DNA from: Actinomycetota bacterium
Lineage (GTDB): Bacteria > Actinomycetota > Actinomycetes > Nanopelagicales > Nanopelagicaceae
Reading direction: 5' to 3'
Length of the DNA stretch: 20,049 nt
Assembly: GCA_009702525.1 (NCBI GenBank)
Contig: WLHW01000012.1
Span: 1-20,049 of the forward strand
Shown here: in pieces, positions 1 through 7,446 of the stretch
Layout of the letters: each line of letters opens with the position of its first letter
Position numbering within the stretch: the first letter of the stretch is position 1
Made by a program: the position numbers and the translations under genes
Notes under the pieces: model-generated
Told to the model about the DNA's origin: nothing
Seen by the model: the letters and a program-made list of their open reading frames with translations, nothing else
Databases searched by the model: none

Positions 1-228
1 CCTGCAAAGGGTTTGAAGGATGTCATCTCAGGTGCGCGCAAACTCGGACCTGCACCAAAGCCAGAACCAAAGCCAGTTGTTAAGGCAAAGCCAGTAGCCA
101 AGAAGGCTGCTAAGAAGGCTCCAGCTAAGAAGAAGGTTGCAGCTAAGAAGGCTCCAGCTAAGAAGAAGGTTGCAGCCAAGAAGGCTCCAGCTAAGAAGAA
201 GGTTGCAAAGAAGGCTAAGAAGAAGTAA
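1..228 (+). CDS. hup: HU-family nucleoid protein, C-terminal part (5' end outside window)
   Basis: Only the last 75 codons are present, open from base 1. The first residues (PAKGLKDVISGARKL) resemble the end of the HU DNA-binding fold in actinobacterial HupB. They are followed by a low-complexity tail of Lys, Ala and Pro (KPEPKPVVKAKPVAKKAAKK and then three 11-residue repeats). This long basic tail is typical of actinobacterial HU proteins, where it adds non-specific DNA binding and nucleoid compaction to the dimeric HU core. The start codon and the beta-arm are not visible. The TAA stop is followed after about 22 bases by an intrinsic terminator, so this is the last gene of its transcript. 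A histone-H1-like protein is the only real alternative, and the junction sequence favours HU. Confidence 0.85.
   Translation, partial: PAKGLKDVISGARKLGPAPKPEPKPVVKAKPVAKKAAKKAPAKKKVAAKKAPAKKKVAAKKAPAKKKVAKKAKKK
109..207 (+). repeat. Three tandem 33-bp repeats encoding the HU tail
   Basis: Copies lie at 109-141, 142-174 and 175-207. Each encodes A-K-K-A-P-A-K-K-K-V-A. Copies 1 and 2 are identical at the DNA level. Copy 3 differs by one silent change (GCT to GCC at its first codon). Near identity at synonymous sites suggests recent duplication by slippage or unequal recombination. Confidence 0.93.
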
Positions 229-250
229 TTCTTTTTAACTCTTTTTAAGG

Positions 251-283
251 CGGGGCCAGCTAACGCTGGCCCCGTTTTCTTTT
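251..283 (+). terminator. Intrinsic terminator after hup
   Basis: There is a perfect 10-bp GC-rich stem, CGGGGCCAGC (251-260) with GCTGGCCCCG (265-274), and a TAAC loop. It is followed by a T-rich tract (TTTTCTTTTA from 275). This is a textbook Rho-independent terminator and separates hup from plsC. Confidence 0.93.
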
Positions 284-292
284 ACTTCACAC

Positions 293-298
293 TAACAT
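293..298 (+). promoter_or_regulatory. Putative -10 element of a leaderless plsC transcript
   Basis: TAACAT fits the actinobacterial TANNNT -10 pattern and ends 7 bases before the plsC ATG. The bases between it and the ATG (TGAGCCT) contain no Shine-Dalgarno sequence. Transcription would start at or next to the A of the ATG. No convincing -35 is visible. Confidence 0.4.
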
Positions 299-305
299 TG
301 AGCCT

Positions 306-1085
306 ATGACGGAGTACAAAGTTTCATATGCTCCACCAACTGGTAAGCCACTTGGGACAAATATTGCGTTCAAGATAGGCACCACAGTTGCAATTCCTTT
401 TTTAAATTTGGTAGGTAAGAAGCAATGGCGCGGTGCAGAGAATATTCCTCAGAGCGGTCCAATTATTGTTGCTAGTAATCACGTTTCCTATCTCGATGTT
501 TTATTCCTGACTCACTTTCTATTTAGAAGCGGACGCGCGCCTCGCTATATTGGCAAAGAAGGTGTTTTTAAAGTTCCCATTATCGGAAAAATTATTTTAG
601 CCGCTGGACAAATTCCAGTTGTTCGCGAAGGCAAGGACGCGGCAAAGGCCCTCGAACATGCCGTCAAAACTCTGCAGGCTGGGCATTTACTAGGCGTCTA
701 TCCAGAAGGAACCCTGACACGCGATGCGCAAGGTTGGCCCATGGTTGCTAAGACTGGGCTTGCACGTCTAGCGATTACTACTAAAACTCACGTGGTACCC
801 ATAGCGCAATGGGGTTCACAAATTGTCATGCCGACGTATGAGAAGAAGATTAAGTTTTTTCCGCGTACACCGATCAAGATTTTAGCGGGAAAGCCACTTG
901 ACCTATCGCGCTGGTATGGAAAAGAGAATGATCCTGTGGCATTAACTGAAGCAACCGCATTTGTAATGCGCGCAATTACAGACTTGCTTGAAGAGTTACG
1001 TGGTGAAAAACGTCCAGTTGAAATATTTGATCCACATACTTCAACACTCCCTCGCACGGGAAACTTTAAGAAGAAGAAAACTTGA
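306..1085 (+). CDS. plsC: 1-acyl-sn-glycerol-3-phosphate acyltransferase (PlsC/LPLAT family)
   Basis: A 259-residue membrane-associated acyltransferase that converts lysophosphatidic acid to phosphatidic acid in phospholipid synthesis. The catalytic NHxxxxD motif is NHVSYLD at 58-64 (His59, Asp64). Motif II surrounds GKEGVFKVPIIG (83-94), the substrate-binding YPEGT is at 132-136, and the VPI block is near 163. Length is normal for the family. ATG 306 is chosen because the conserved part begins soon after it and a -10-like hexamer lies just upstream; there is no obvious ribosome binding site. The stop overlaps the TTG start of gpsA (TTGA). Having gpsA next to it makes biochemical sense, because GpsA supplies the glycerol-3-phosphate from which the PlsC substrate is made. 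Substrate preference (first or second acylation) cannot be decided from sequence. Confidence 0.92.
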   Translation: MTEYKVSYAPPTGKPLGTNIAFKIGTTVAIPFLNLVGKKQWRGAENIPQSGPIIVASNHVSYLDVLFLTHFLFRSGRAPRYIGKEGVFKVPIIGKIILAAGQIPVVREGKDAAKALEHAVKTLQAGHLLGVYPEGTLTRDAQGWPMVAKTGLARLAITTKTHVVPIAQWGSQIVMPTYEKKIKFFPRTPIKILAGKPLDLSRWYGKENDPVALTEATAFVMRAITDLLEELRGEKRPVEIFDPHTSTLPRTGNFKKKKT

Positions 1086-2083
1086 GCAAAGTTACAGTTT
1101 TTGGAACTGGGCAGTGGGGAAGCACCATGGCTCAAGTTTTATCTGATGCGGGTAACCATGTATTGATGTGGGGGCGCAATAGCGATGTGGTGGATGAAAT
1201 CAACACTCATCACACTAATCGTAGATACTTAGATTCAAATATTTTGCCTTTGGGGCTACAAGCCACAACTGATTTGGCACAAGCATTTGACTACTCATCC
1301 ATCTATGTTTTAGCTGTTCCAGCTCAAACTCTCCGTGAAAATTTAATTGAGTGGAAACCGTTAGCAACTCCCAACGCCCTTTATATAAGCACGCTTAAAG
1401 GGATTGAGGTCAGCACACTGTCTCGAATGACTGAAATTATTGAAGTCGTGATGGAAACATCTAATGTAGGAATCATTACAGGTCCGAATTTGGCTACTGA
1501 GTTAATTTTACGCCAACCGGCTGGAGCAGTTGCCGCCGCACGCACAACAATAGTGGCCGAAAAAATATTGAAGTTATTTGCAACTCCTTACTATCGTGTG
1601 TACACATCTACAGATGTCTTGGGTTGCGAACTTTCGGGTGCAATTAAATCCGTCATCGCTCTGGCTGTAGGCATCTCGGTGGGTATGGGTTTTGGGGAAA
1701 ATACGCAGGCCATGCTGATTACCCGTGGACTTAACGAGGTCGCGCGTTTATGCGCAGCCCATGGCGCAGATCCACTGAGCGCTGCAGGTCTTGCGGGAAT
1801 GGGGGATTTAGTCGCCAGCTGTGGCTCGTCGCTGTCGAGAAATCGTACGTTCGGTGAGGTTTTAGGTCGTTCTGGCTCTATGGTTACCGCGCGCGAAGAA
1901 GTGGCCAAGACCGTTGAGGGCGTAGCCTCTTCCAGTGCAGTTCTTGAAATCGCCCATCGCGTGGGAATTGAGGTTCCAGTGATTGAAGCCGTAGCCGACG
2001 TTGTCGCAGGAACTATCACGCCAACTCACGCACTTGATCGCCTTATGGAGATAACAACCCGAGCAGAAAATTTTATTCGATGA
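1082..2083 (+). CDS. gpsA: NAD(P)H-dependent glycerol-3-phosphate dehydrogenase
   Basis: A cytosolic enzyme of 333 residues that reduces dihydroxyacetone phosphate to sn-glycerol-3-phosphate for phospholipid synthesis. The N-terminal Rossmann fold has the dinucleotide motif GTGQWG (8-13). STLKG (103-107) holds one conserved lysine. ITGPNLATEL (132-141) and ELSGAIKSVIA (183-193, catalytic Lys189) are present, as is the substrate-binding SRNRTFG (252-258). The start is TTG at 1082, sharing TTGA with the plsC stop; an AAGAAG stretch just upstream can act as a weak ribosome binding site. The 3' end overlaps ddl by ATGA. The two 4-base overlaps imply translational coupling in a plsC-gpsA-ddl operon. 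Confidence 0.96.
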   Translation: MSKVTVFGTGQWGSTMAQVLSDAGNHVLMWGRNSDVVDEINTHHTNRRYLDSNILPLGLQATTDLAQAFDYSSIYVLAVPAQTLRENLIEWKPLATPNALYISTLKGIEVSTLSRMTEIIEVVMETSNVGIITGPNLATELILRQPAGAVAAARTTIVAEKILKLFATPYYRVYTSTDVLGCELSGAIKSVIALAVGISVGMGFGENTQAMLITRGLNEVARLCAAHGADPLSAAGLAGMGDLVASCGSSLSRNRTFGEVLGRSGSMVTAREEVAKTVEGVASSSAVLEIAHRVGIEVPVIEAVADVVAGTITPTHALDRLMEITTRAENFIR

Positions 2084-3129
2084 GCAAAAAAACTGTTGCG
2101 ATTATCTGTGGTGGACGCAGTAGCGAGCACGAGATTTCCTGTTTATCGGCTGGCGGAGTCTTGGCTGGTTTAGATAGAAATAAATTTGAGCCGGTACTTA
2201 TTGGCATCACTAAGTCAGGCCAGTGGGTCCATTTGCCACTGGATTACTCGCTCAGTATTAACAATGGTGTACTTCCGACAGTCGATGACAATGCAACGGC
2301 TCTAGTCGCCGACGTACATGGATTTTCGCTCAATGGAGCGCCAATTGGAATCGATGTTGTTTTTCCGGTTTTACATGGCCCCTATGGTGAAGATGGAACT
2401 ATTCAGGGCTTTCTAGAAAGTGCCGACATTGCCTACGTTGGCAGCGGAGTAATGGCATCTGGTGCAGCTATGGATAAAGCATTTTCAAAGATTATTTTTG
2501 AAGCAGCTGGAATGCATGTTGCACAAGGAATTGTCGTTACTAGCGATAACTGGCACAGTAAAATCAACGCATTAACGTATCCAGTCTTTGTTAAGCCGGC
2601 ACGTGGCGGATCAAGCCGCGGAACTCATAAAGTCAAGAGTGCGGATGCATTGCAAGCCGCTGTCTTAGATGCATTTTCATTTGATCGTAAAGTAATGATT
2701 GAAAACGCTGTGGTAGGGCGGGAAATCGAATGTGCAGTTCTTGAGCGAAACGGTACTGTCGAGGCATCGCTAGTGGGCGAAATCGTTATCGATAGTAAGT
2801 TTGAGTTCTATGATTTTGAAGCTAAGTATTTAGATAACGCAACGAGTGTGAATTTACCCGCAAATATTCCATCTACAGCAAGTGATGAGATTCGAGCTAG
2901 GGCTGTGCAAGCTTTTAAAGCGTTGGGTTGCAGTGGCTTAGCGCGCGTAGATTTCTTTTATACAGATAAAGGCGAAGTAATAATTAATGAAATTAACACG
3001 ATGCCTGGTTTTACAAGTACATCGATGTATCCAAAACTAATGGCGGCGGCAGGTGTTGACTACACAACTCTTATCAGCGCGCTGATTTATACCGCGCTAG
3101 ATCGTACTAATGGAGTTTTAGGTAATTAA
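2080..3129 (+). CDS. ddl: D-alanine--D-alanine ligase
   Basis: This 349-residue ATP-grasp enzyme joins two D-alanines for the peptidoglycan stem peptide. The N-terminal GGRSSEHEIS (11-20) holds the conserved glutamate. HGPYGEDGTIQG (99-110), the ATP-grasp block VKPARGGSSRG (171-181), the omega loop FYDFEAKYLD (243-252) and the metal-binding INEINTMPGF (302-311) follow in order. The loop keeps Lys249-Tyr250; by comparison with E. coli DdlB (Lys215-Tyr216) this points to D-Ala-D-Ala rather than D-Ala-D-Lac synthesis. The serine loop reads GSSRGTHKV where most family members have an aliphatic residue after GSS. ATG 2080 overlaps the gpsA stop. The stop overlaps the stop of the convergent gene on the other strand. 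Confidence 0.96.
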   Translation: MSKKTVAIICGGRSSEHEISCLSAGGVLAGLDRNKFEPVLIGITKSGQWVHLPLDYSLSINNGVLPTVDDNATALVADVHGFSLNGAPIGIDVVFPVLHGPYGEDGTIQGFLESADIAYVGSGVMASGAAMDKAFSKIIFEAAGMHVAQGIVVTSDNWHSKINALTYPVFVKPARGGSSRGTHKVKSADALQAAVLDAFSFDRKVMIENAVVGREIECAVLERNGTVEASLVGEIVIDSKFEFYDFEAKYLDNATSVNLPANIPSTASDEIRARAVQAFKALGCSGLARVDFFYTDKGEVIINEINTMPGFTSTSMYPKLMAAAGVDYTTLISALIYTALDRTNGVLGN

Positions 3130-3359
3130 TACGTAACTGGGCAGGTGAGGGTTCGAGTAATTCCTGCAACAGTTTGTACCTTTGACAAAATAACTCGGCC
3201 AAACTCTTCCATGCTAGGTGCTTCTGCGCGCATGATGACATCGTAAGGACCAGTAACGCCTTCGGCTAAAGTCACACCGGCAATCAAAGAAACTGCTTTA
3301 GCAACTGAGCTAGCTTTACCAACCTCAGTCTGAATTAAAATATAGGCCTGTACTGACAT
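3126..3359 (-). CDS. Stand-alone Lrp/AsnC ligand-binding (RAM) domain protein
   Basis: This 77-residue protein is only the regulatory alpha-beta sandwich of Lrp/AsnC regulators, with no helix-turn-helix. Recognisable features are the N-terminal strand AYILIQTEVGK, the central VTGPYDVIMRAEA (35-47; the G-x-Y/W-D core of the RAM domain) and the C-terminal ITRTLTCPVTY. Such single-domain proteins oligomerise and are common in actinobacteria, often near ddl and thiL. The role is unknown; amino-acid binding or modulation of a full-length Lrp partner is inference. The start is supported by a strong ribosome binding site, and the gene is divergent from thiL. Confidence 0.85.
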   Translation of the reverse strand: MSVQAYILIQTEVGKASSVAKAVSLIAGVTLAEGVTGPYDVIMRAEAPSMEEFGRVILSKVQTVAGITRTLTCPVTY

Positions 3360-3365
3360 CGCTGA

Positions 3366-3373
3366 CTCCTTTT
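3366..3373 (-). promoter_or_regulatory. Strong ribosome binding site of the Lrp/AsnC-domain gene
   Basis: Read on the minus strand this is AAAAGGAG, 6 bases before the ATG at 3359-3357. It fixes the start and contrasts with the many genes here that lack such a site. Confidence 0.8.
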
Positions 3374-3433
3374 GTTAGTGGCCACAGGCTACTTCAGATA
3401 GGTCGCTACTCGCTAGTGGAATAAGGTTTGGTT

Positions 3434-4354
3434 ATGGCATTTGAGGAATCACAGGTAATAGGAGTGCTGGCTGAAATCTTCGCTACGCACAATCCTGCGC
3501 TCATTGTCGGAATAGGTGATGATGGCGCCGTTGTTACTACTGGGTCGCAATCTGTCATCACCACAGATATGGCAGTGGAAGGCGTTCACTTCAACACAGC
3601 ATGGTCAGGCGCTTTCGATATCGGTCGCAAAATTGTCGCTGCAAACTTGGCCGATATTTATGCAATGGGAGGTGAGCCTCAATATTTAGTTGCAGCCGTC
3701 ACGCTTACTGGCGAAGAAAGCATGGAGTGGATTCAGGATCTTGCCCACGGGATTGTGCATGAAGCAAAAAGCTGTGGCGCATTAGTCGTTGGCGGAGATT
3801 TAGCTCGAGGTGCAATAAAAGTGATTGCACTAACCGCTGTAGGTAGCGTTGAAAAACCAATGACACGGGCAGGGGCCGGTGTTGGTGACTCGATCTATAT
3901 TTCATCACTTCCCGGTTGGTCAGCTGCAGGTTTAGCACTTATAGGGCGTGATGAGTATGACGATCTTGAGGGCTATGCCCGTGAACAGTTTTGTTCACCG
4001 AGTGTCGACTATTCAGCGGCGCAAGCCTTTAGGCATGCTGGTGCAACCTCGATGTGCGATATCAGTGATGCACTTGTCACTCAAGCAGCACAAATGGCGA
4101 TGGCATCAGGTGTCAGATTTGAATTTGATTCTCAACTTTTTACATCGCACTCTGAATTTGAAGCGCTCTGTGAACTAGCAAATAAAAACTCCCTAGATGT
4201 ATGGCAGTGGATATTTGCCGGAGGAGAAGATCACGTATTTCTAGCAACAGGTAGAGATTTACCAGGTCTACGAGTTGGCACTGTGGTCGCCGGATCCGGG
4301 GTTACTGGTTTAGAAATGAAAAAAGCGCCAGATACCTGGCGCCATTTCAATTAA
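3434..4354 (+). CDS. thiL: Thiamine-monophosphate kinase
   Basis: ThiL phosphorylates thiamine monophosphate to thiamine diphosphate, the last step of cofactor synthesis. The PurM-like fold shows GIGDDGAVV (26-34), DMAVEGVHF (45-53), NLADIYAMGG (71-80), GGDLAR (120-125), CDISDAL (208-214) and GGEDH (263-267), which cover the ATP, Mg and substrate sites. Length from ATG 3434 is 306 residues, normal for the family. A TTG six bases upstream is in frame, but AAGG at 3423-3426 is 7 bases from the ATG and only 1 base from the TTG, so the ATG is preferred. No other thi gene lies nearby. The last codons (298-303) also form the hairpin of the rpmB terminator on the other strand. Confidence 0.95.
   Translation: MAFEESQVIGVLAEIFATHNPALIVGIGDDGAVVTTGSQSVITTDMAVEGVHFNTAWSGAFDIGRKIVAANLADIYAMGGEPQYLVAAVTLTGEESMEWIQDLAHGIVHEAKSCGALVVGGDLARGAIKVIALTAVGSVEKPMTRAGAGVGDSIYISSLPGWSAAGLALIGRDEYDDLEGYAREQFCSPSVDYSAAQAFRHAGATSMCDISDALVTQAAQMAMASGVRFEFDSQLFTSHSEFEALCELANKNSLDVWQWIFAGGEDHVFLATGRDLPGLRVGTVVAGSGVTGLEMKKAPDTWRHFN
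4319..4342 (-). terminator. Intrinsic terminator of rpmB, inside the 3' end of thiL
   Basis: The stem is GCGCCAG (4325-4331) with CTGGCGC (4336-4342) and a 4-base loop. Read on the minus strand it is followed at once by six T's (4324-4319) and sits about 25 bases after the rpmB stop. Read on the plus strand no T-run follows the hairpin, so it mainly serves rpmB. It lies fully within thiL codons. Confidence 0.82.
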
Positions 4355-4367
4355 ATAATATGAAAAA

Positions 4368-4553
4368 TTAACGAGTAACTTTTCCAGCCTTGAGGCATGA
4401 AGTACATACGTTTTGACGCTTAGGTGTTCCACCAATAAGGGTACGCACGCGCTGGATATTTGGATTCCAACGACGACGGGTCTTCACCTGTGAGTGTGAA
4501 ACGTTATTGCCAAAGCTTGGGCCTTTGCCACAGATATCGCATGTTGCTGCCAC
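4368..4553 (-). CDS. rpmB: 50S ribosomal protein L28 (zinc-ribbon type)
   Basis: L28 has 61 residues and begins VAATCDICGKGPSFGNNVSH, the canonical L28 N-terminus. RRRWNPNIQ (27-35) and a C-terminal CTSC follow. Cys5/Cys8 and Cys50/Cys53 form two CxxC pairs, so this is the zinc-binding (C+) form. GTG 4553-4551 is the start: a longer in-frame reading to 4655 exists, but the family N-terminus begins here and AAAAGGAG lies 7 bases upstream. The gene converges on thiL and diverges from recG. In related genomes a DAK-domain gene often lies between rpmB and recG; none is present here. Confidence 0.95.
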   Translation of the reverse strand: MAATCDICGKGPSFGNNVSHSQVKTRRRWNPNIQRVRTLIGGTPKRQNVCTSCLKAGKVTR

Positions 4554-4560
4554 GACGGTG

Positions 4561-4568
4561 CTCCTTTT
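4561..4568 (-). promoter_or_regulatory. Ribosome binding site that fixes the rpmB GTG start
   Basis: Read on the minus strand this is AAAAGGAG, 7 bases before the GTG. It rules out the longer reading frame that would start at 4655. Confidence 0.8.
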
Positions 4569-4642
4569 ATATCTCGGTATTGGTACTAAGTCCCAAACGG
4601 ACAAGGCGCAAGGGTATCGCGAGTAGCCATGGTGACGCCAAT

Positions 4643-4652
4643 CCACGCGTGG
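4643..4652. other. 10-bp perfect palindrome in the rpmB-recG divergent gap
   Basis: CCACGCGTGG is its own reverse complement. It is flanked by CCATG (4628-4632) and CATGG (4653-4657), which are also inverted. It lies in the 139-base gap between two divergent genes, about 40 bases before recG. An operator is possible; nothing else supports it. Confidence 0.3.
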
Positions 4653-4692
4653 CATGGGCCGAATGAGAGGCTTGGCACGAGAGAATCACCGT

Positions 4693-6864
4693 ATGGCTAA
4701 CCTCGATCGCAGGCTCGTAGATGTGCTTGGTGACCGGACGGCCAAAGTTCTCTACGACTCCTTTGCGATCAAGACAGTCGGTGATCTTTTGCATCACTAC
4801 CCACGTCGCTACATGGTGCGGGGAGAGCTCTCCGATATTGCTCAACTCAAGGAGGGCGATGAAGTAACAATTCTTGCGGAAGTGTGTGCATCGGCGACCA
4901 GGCAGATTCGTGGACGTAAGGGCAGCATTCTAGAAGTTGTAGTTACCGATGGGAGCGATAAGTTATCTCTGACTTTCTTTAACCAAGCATGGCGCGAAAA
5001 AGAGTTAAAGATTGGGTCGCAAGGTTTATTTGCCGGCAAAGTTGGGATCTTTAATAAGAAGAAGCAACTAGCTCACCCGGATTACCAGATGATTGCCGAT
5101 GGCTCTGATGTAGATAACGCAGTAGATAAGTTTGCTGGAAAGTATTTGCCCATATATGCAGCAACTTCCAAACTCCCATCGTGGAAAATTACGCAGTGCA
5201 TGGAGATGGCAATTGCCTCACTTGATGAGGTGAAGGATTACCTTCCGGATGAAGTACGAAATGCGCATAGTTTCCCCACACTTCAACAAGCACTTGTTCA
5301 GTTACATACACCTGCCGATTTAGATCATGCAGAAGCAGCCCGGGCTCGACTTACTTTTGATGAGGCGTTCTTACTTCAGTTGATGCTGGTTCTTCGAAAG
5401 GCTCAACTGAGAAAGTTAGACTCAGTTTCTCGCAAAACTAAAAAGGGTGGGATTCTAGAAGCCTTTGATAGAGCATTACCATTTGAATTAACGGGAGGAC
5501 AGAAAAGTATTACTGCCGAAATTGAAGAAGATTTGGCCCAGTCACATCCGATGCATCGACTTTTACAGGGTGAAGTAGGTTCTGGAAAAACTATTGTGGC
5601 ACTACGTGCAATGCTGGCCGTAGTTGATAGTGGAGGACAAGCTGCTTTACTAGCACCGACAGAAGTGCTGGCCGCCCAACATCTTCGAACTTTTGAAAAG
5701 CTGCTTGGACCGTTAGGCCACGGTGGAATGTTGGATGCACCAACAACTGCAACACAGGTCACTTTAATCACCGGTTCGCAAAGTTCGGCTGCACGCAAGG
5801 CAGCACTTGGATTAGCTGCCAGTGGTGATGCTGGAATCATTATTGGTACACATGCATTGCTGGGAGAAAAAATTGAATTTGCTGATCTAGGTCTCATAGT
5901 TGTTGATGAGCAACATAGATTTGGCGTAGAGCAGCGAGATGCGCTGAAAGAGAAGGCCGTTAAACCTCCTCACTTACTCGTGATGACTGCCACTCCGATT
6001 CCCAGAACAGTTGCGATGACAGTCTTTGGTGATTTAGATGTATCAACTCTGCGAGAACTACCTTTAGGTCGCTCACCTATTACTACGCACGTAATTTCGG
6101 TTTTAGAAAAACCCGCCTTTTTGGATCGAGCATGGGCACGAATTCGTGAGGAAGTTGCCCAGGGACATCAGGCGTACGTTGTTGCTCCGCGAATTTCTGC
6201 AACTGAAAGCGACAACTCAGATATAGATTTCCTCTTTGGTGAAGAAAGCACTGAGATACATTCAGTAGAGGAGTTAGCACCCCGCTTGGCAGGGGATGCT
6301 TTAGCTGGATTGCGTGTGGCTGATTTACATGGACGTCAGAGCCCAGAAGTAAAAGATGCAACTATGCGTGCCTTTGCGGCTGGAGAAATCGATGTGCTGG
6401 TTTCAACGACAGTTATCGAGGTAGGCGTGGATGTTGCAAATGCAACGGTGATGGTAATTATGGATGCCGATCGTTTTGGAGTTTCGCAACTACATCAACT
6501 TCGAGGTCGAGTTGGTCGAGGAACATCACCTGGATTATGCCTGCTCGTAACAAACTCACCTCCAGAGAGTCCGGCACGCGTTCGCCTCGATGCTGTGGCT
6601 GGAACTCTTGATGGATTTGAACTTTCACGCATCGATCTTGAGCAAAGACGTGAAGGAGATGTTTTAGGAGCTAGCCAATCTGGAACTCGCTCGCATCTGC
6701 GGCTATTGCGAGTTTTGCGGGACGAAGAACTCATTGAGAGCGCACGTGCCGATGCTGAAGGCATAGTTAGCGCTTCCCCAGATTTATCAAGTTATCCTGG
6801 GCTTGCACGTGAGATTGCGCAGTTAGCTAAGGATGCATCTACCGACTATCTAGATAAGGGTTAA
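4693..6864 (+). CDS. recG: ATP-dependent DNA helicase RecG
   Basis: RecG is a monomeric double-strand DNA translocase that remodels stalled forks and branch-migrates Holliday junctions. From ATG 4693 it has 723 residues. The N-terminal wedge region (LLHHYPRRY near 33-41, then an OB fold) precedes the helicase core. The core has Walker A GEVGSGKT (293-300), the DEQH box (405-408), motif III TATPIPRT and motif VI QLRGRVGRG (to 610). Upstream in-frame ATGs at 4654 and 4663 would add 13 or 10 residues; 4693 is preferred because the family sequence begins LDRRLVDVLGD right after it and a weak AGAG lies 9 bases upstream. rsmD follows after 3 bases. Confidence 0.95.
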   Translation: MANLDRRLVDVLGDRTAKVLYDSFAIKTVGDLLHHYPRRYMVRGELSDIAQLKEGDEVTILAEVCASATRQIRGRKGSILEVVVTDGSDKLSLTFFNQAWREKELKIGSQGLFAGKVGIFNKKKQLAHPDYQMIADGSDVDNAVDKFAGKYLPIYAATSKLPSWKITQCMEMAIASLDEVKDYLPDEVRNAHSFPTLQQALVQLHTPADLDHAEAARARLTFDEAFLLQLMLVLRKAQLRKLDSVSRKTKKGGILEAFDRALPFELTGGQKSITAEIEEDLAQSHPMHRLLQGEVGSGKTIVALRAMLAVVDSGGQAALLAPTEVLAAQHLRTFEKLLGPLGHGGMLDAPTTATQVTLITGSQSSAARKAALGLAASGDAGIIIGTHALLGEKIEFADLGLIVVDEQHRFGVEQRDALKEKAVKPPHLLVMTATPIPRTVAMTVFGDLDVSTLRELPLGRSPITTHVISVLEKPAFLDRAWARIREEVAQGHQAYVVAPRISATESDNSDIDFLFGEESTEIHSVEELAPRLAGDALAGLRVADLHGRQSPEVKDATMRAFAAGEIDVLVSTTVIEVGVDVANATVMVIMDADRFGVSQLHQLRGRVGRGTSPGLCLLVTNSPPESPARVRLDAVAGTLDGFELSRIDLEQRREGDVLGASQSGTRSHLRLLRVLRDEELIESARADAEGIVSASPDLSSYPGLAREIAQLAKDASTDYLDKG

Positions 6865-6867
6865 AAG

Positions 6868-7446
6868 TTGAGAATCATTGCCGGAGTTGCAAAGGGACGA
6901 ACATTGGGAACTGTAGCTGGTGCTACTCGTCCAACTTCTGATCGAGCACGAGAAGGATTATTTTCCTCATTGACATCAGAGTTCGGTGATTTTCTTGGGC
7001 TCCATGTGCTGGATCTCTTTGGGGGATCGGGAGCTATCGGTTTAGAGGCACTCTCGCGAGGTGCTTCAATAGTTCATACAGTTGAAAAAGATGCAGAAGC
7101 GCAGAAGACAATTGAAAATAATTTTGAGTTAGTAATGAAGAATAAACCTGTTGGAAAGTTCCATTTATATGCGATGTCCGCGCAACGCTTTGTAAGTGAT
7201 CCGGCGAAAGAGAAATATCACTTTGTTTATATAGATCCTCCATTTGACTTTACCAATGCTGAGATTGAAGATATTTTGGTAAAGCTTCATGGGGGCGAGT
7301 TCCTAAAAGATGATGGCTTTGTTGCTGTAGAGCGCACGGCTAAGGGGCCGAAATTTAGCTGGCCCGAAGGTTTTAGCCCAGCGCGTGAGAGAAACTACGG
7401 TGCGGCAAGTATTTTTTACGGCAATTACTCGCCAGTGAATGGATAA
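6868..7446 (+). CDS. rsmD: 16S rRNA (guanine(966)-N(2))-methyltransferase
   Basis: RsmD uses S-adenosylmethionine to methylate G966 (E. coli numbering) in the 30S P-site region. The protein has 192 residues. It begins MRIIAGVAKGRTL and TRPTSDRAREGLF (20-32), both family hallmarks. The SAM-binding DLFGGSGAIGLEALSRGA (49-66) and the catalytic DPPF (123-126, the NPPY-type motif) follow. The TTG start at 6868 is certain enough because MRIIAG is the family N-terminus and AAGGG lies about 7 bases upstream, overlapping the end of recG. The recG-rsmD-coaD order is conserved in actinobacteria. Confidence 0.95.
   Translation: MRIIAGVAKGRTLGTVAGATRPTSDRAREGLFSSLTSEFGDFLGLHVLDLFGGSGAIGLEALSRGASIVHTVEKDAEAQKTIENNFELVMKNKPVGKFHLYAMSAQRFVSDPAKEKYHFVYIDPPFDFTNAEIEDILVKLHGGEFLKDDGFVAVERTAKGPKFSWPEGFSPARERNYGAASIFYGNYSPVNG

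Noticed and set aside
3428..3433. TTG start of thiL six bases upstream of the ATG
   Set aside because: The AAGG site would be one base from the TTG; spacing to the ATG is normal.
4567..4640. TTGGGA-17-GATATA as an rpmB promoter (minus strand)
   Set aside because: The -10 would end on the ribosome binding site, so the transcript would lack that site; the match is also poor.
4354..4655. Longer rpmB reading frame extending to 4655 (95 residues)
   Set aside because: The extra N-terminal residues do not resemble L28, while the GTG at 4553 has the family N-terminus and a strong AAAAGGAG site.
5403..5897. Minus-strand open frame of 164 residues inside recG
   Set aside because: It lies fully opposite the conserved helicase core, is rich in Ser/Pro/Ala as expected of an antisense frame, and matches no family I know.
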